Position numbers and translations under genes: made by a program. Below the pieces are notes generated by a model, which saw nothing but the letters and a program-made list of their open reading frames with translations, was not told the DNA's origin and did no database searches. From positions 124,001 to 188,000 of the forward strand of contig JASBVF010000032.1 of assembly GCA_030147525.1 (NCBI GenBank): 64,000 nucleotides of DNA, in the 5' to 3' direction. Below are positions 63,405 to 64,000 of this stretch, in pieces. Positions within the stretch are counted from its first letter, which is position 1; each line of letters begins with the position of its first letter. Source of the DNA: Bacteroidota bacterium. Lineage in GTDB: Bacteria; Bacteroidota; Bacteroidia; Chitinophagales; Saprospiraceae.

Positions 63405-64000
63405 TTACAGGTGAATCACCTCGCCGTAAGCTGCGGCAGCAGCTTCCATGACAGCCTCGCTCATGGTCGGGTGCGGGTGAACAGCTTTGATGATTTCGTG
63501 GCCGGTCGTTTCAAGCTTTCTGGCTGCAACTACTTCGGCAATCATCTCCGTCACATTGGCGCCAATCATGTGTGCCCCAAGGAATTCACCATATTTTGCA
63601 TCAAAAATAACTTTGACAAAACCGTTGGCAGCTCCTGAAGCCTTGGCTTTACCGGAAGCCGTGAAAGGAAACTTGCCCACTTTGATCTCGTACCCTGCTT
63701 CTTTGGCTGCCTGCTCAGTTAATCCAACGGAAGCTACTTCTGGCCAACAGTAGGTGCAGGATGGAATATTGTTGTAGTCAATAGGCTGCGGATTGTGTCC
63801 GGCAATTTTCTCAACACAAATGATACCTTCAGCACTTGCCACGTGAGCCAGTGCAGGTCCGGGAATGACATCACCAATTGCGTAAACCCCTGCCACGTTG
63901 GTACGGTAATAATCATCAACTTTGATCATACCTTTTTCAGTTGTAATACCGAGGGCTTCCAGTCCGATATTTTCTGTGTTTGGTGCAACACCAGCAGCTG
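63405..64000 (-). CDS. lpdA: Dihydrolipoyl dehydrogenase, C-terminal part (5' end outside window)
   Basis: The frame is open from the stop at 63405 to the end of the window (about 198 residues), not just from the internal ATG at 63929. It covers the end of the NAD-binding domain (APNTENIGLEALGI), the second FAD-binding motif (GVYAIGDVIPGPALAHVASA) and the whole dimerisation domain with IPSCTYCWPEVASVGLTEQA and the catalytic HPHPTMSEAVMEAA. Lpd is the E3 subunit of pyruvate and 2-oxoglutarate dehydrogenase complexes. The redox-active disulfide lies upstream of the window and cannot be checked. Confidence 0.93.
   Translation of the reverse strand, partial: AAGVAPNTENIGLEALGITTEKGMIKVDDYYRTNVAGVYAIGDVIPGPALAHVASAEGIICVEKIAGHNPQPIDYNNIPSCTYCWPEVASVGLTEQAAKEAGYEIKVGKFPFTASGKAKASGAANGFVKVIFDAKYGEFLGAHMIGANVTEMIAEVVAARKLETTGHEIIKAVHPHPTMSEAVMEAAAAAYGEVIHL

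Noticed and set aside
1-64000. tRNA and rRNA genes
   Set aside because: None recognised by eye in the gaps; a covariance-model search would be needed to exclude them.

Overview
The window (64 kb, roughly 50% GC) looks like chromosome of an aerobic, surface-polymer-degrading Bacteroidota, most likely a Saprospiria/Lewinella-like lineage. Evidence for the phylum: a SusC/SusD pair, five proteins ending in type IX secretion (T9SS) sorting domains, a carboxypeptidase-regulatory-domain TonB receptor, TAnnTTTG-type promoter elements, an OstA-like protein and a large TamB. The genus is inference. I saw no rRNA, tRNA, CRISPR array, prophage, integrase or insertion sequence.

Region 1 (1-13.6 kb, + strand) is a fructan polysaccharide-utilisation locus: the 3' end of a GH32 fructosidase, SusC-like and SusD-like importers, a surface lipoprotein (DUF4960-like), two further GH32 enzymes with T9SS tails, and an FG-GAP/ASPIC protein. 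Hairpins sit in the SusC-SusD and SusD-lipoprotein gaps. One GH32 carries Glu in place of the usual nucleophile Asp.

Region 2 (13.6-23.3 kb) is mixed housekeeping: a cytochrome c-PQQ sugar dehydrogenase fusion, guaA, a periplasmic-binding lipoprotein, trmH, smc, and a 600-base gap.

Region 3 (23.2-33.0 kb) is the most intriguing locus. An ECF sigma factor and an RskA-type anti-sigma factor are divergent from a TonB receptor with a His-rich plug, two tandem DUF4331 proteins (only one with a T9SS tail) and a TPR lipoprotein, closed by a strong terminator. The layout suggests a dedicated, sigma-controlled envelope system of unknown purpose.

Region 4 (33-54 kb) holds rpe, an OstA-like protein, a double VOC protein, a membrane protein resembling PspA/Vipp1, folD, an orphan lantibiotic-dehydratase C-terminal-domain protein, a T9SS lipase-like hydrolase, an EEP-family nuclease/phosphatase, a 1631-residue TamB, a hotdog thioesterase, an arginine deiminase, and an oxidoreductase/aldo-keto reductase/glycosyltransferase cluster. 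The oxidoreductase has no ATG, GTG or TTG start.

Region 5 (54-64 kb) holds a DUF819 transporter-like protein, a fatty-acid desaturase, a ClpC-like double AAA+ ATPase with an unfamiliar N-domain and a degenerate first ATPase site, a lipoprotein, a PorE-like TPR/PD40 protein with SPOR rather than OmpA domains, and the 3' part of lpdA running off the window.

A recurring oddity is a family of intergenic blocks built from short repeated words followed by their inverted copy (near 18.4, 24.6, 36.3, 44.1, 49.1, 49.8, 51.1 and 52.3 kb). Several abut gene starts and inflate naive start-codon calls.
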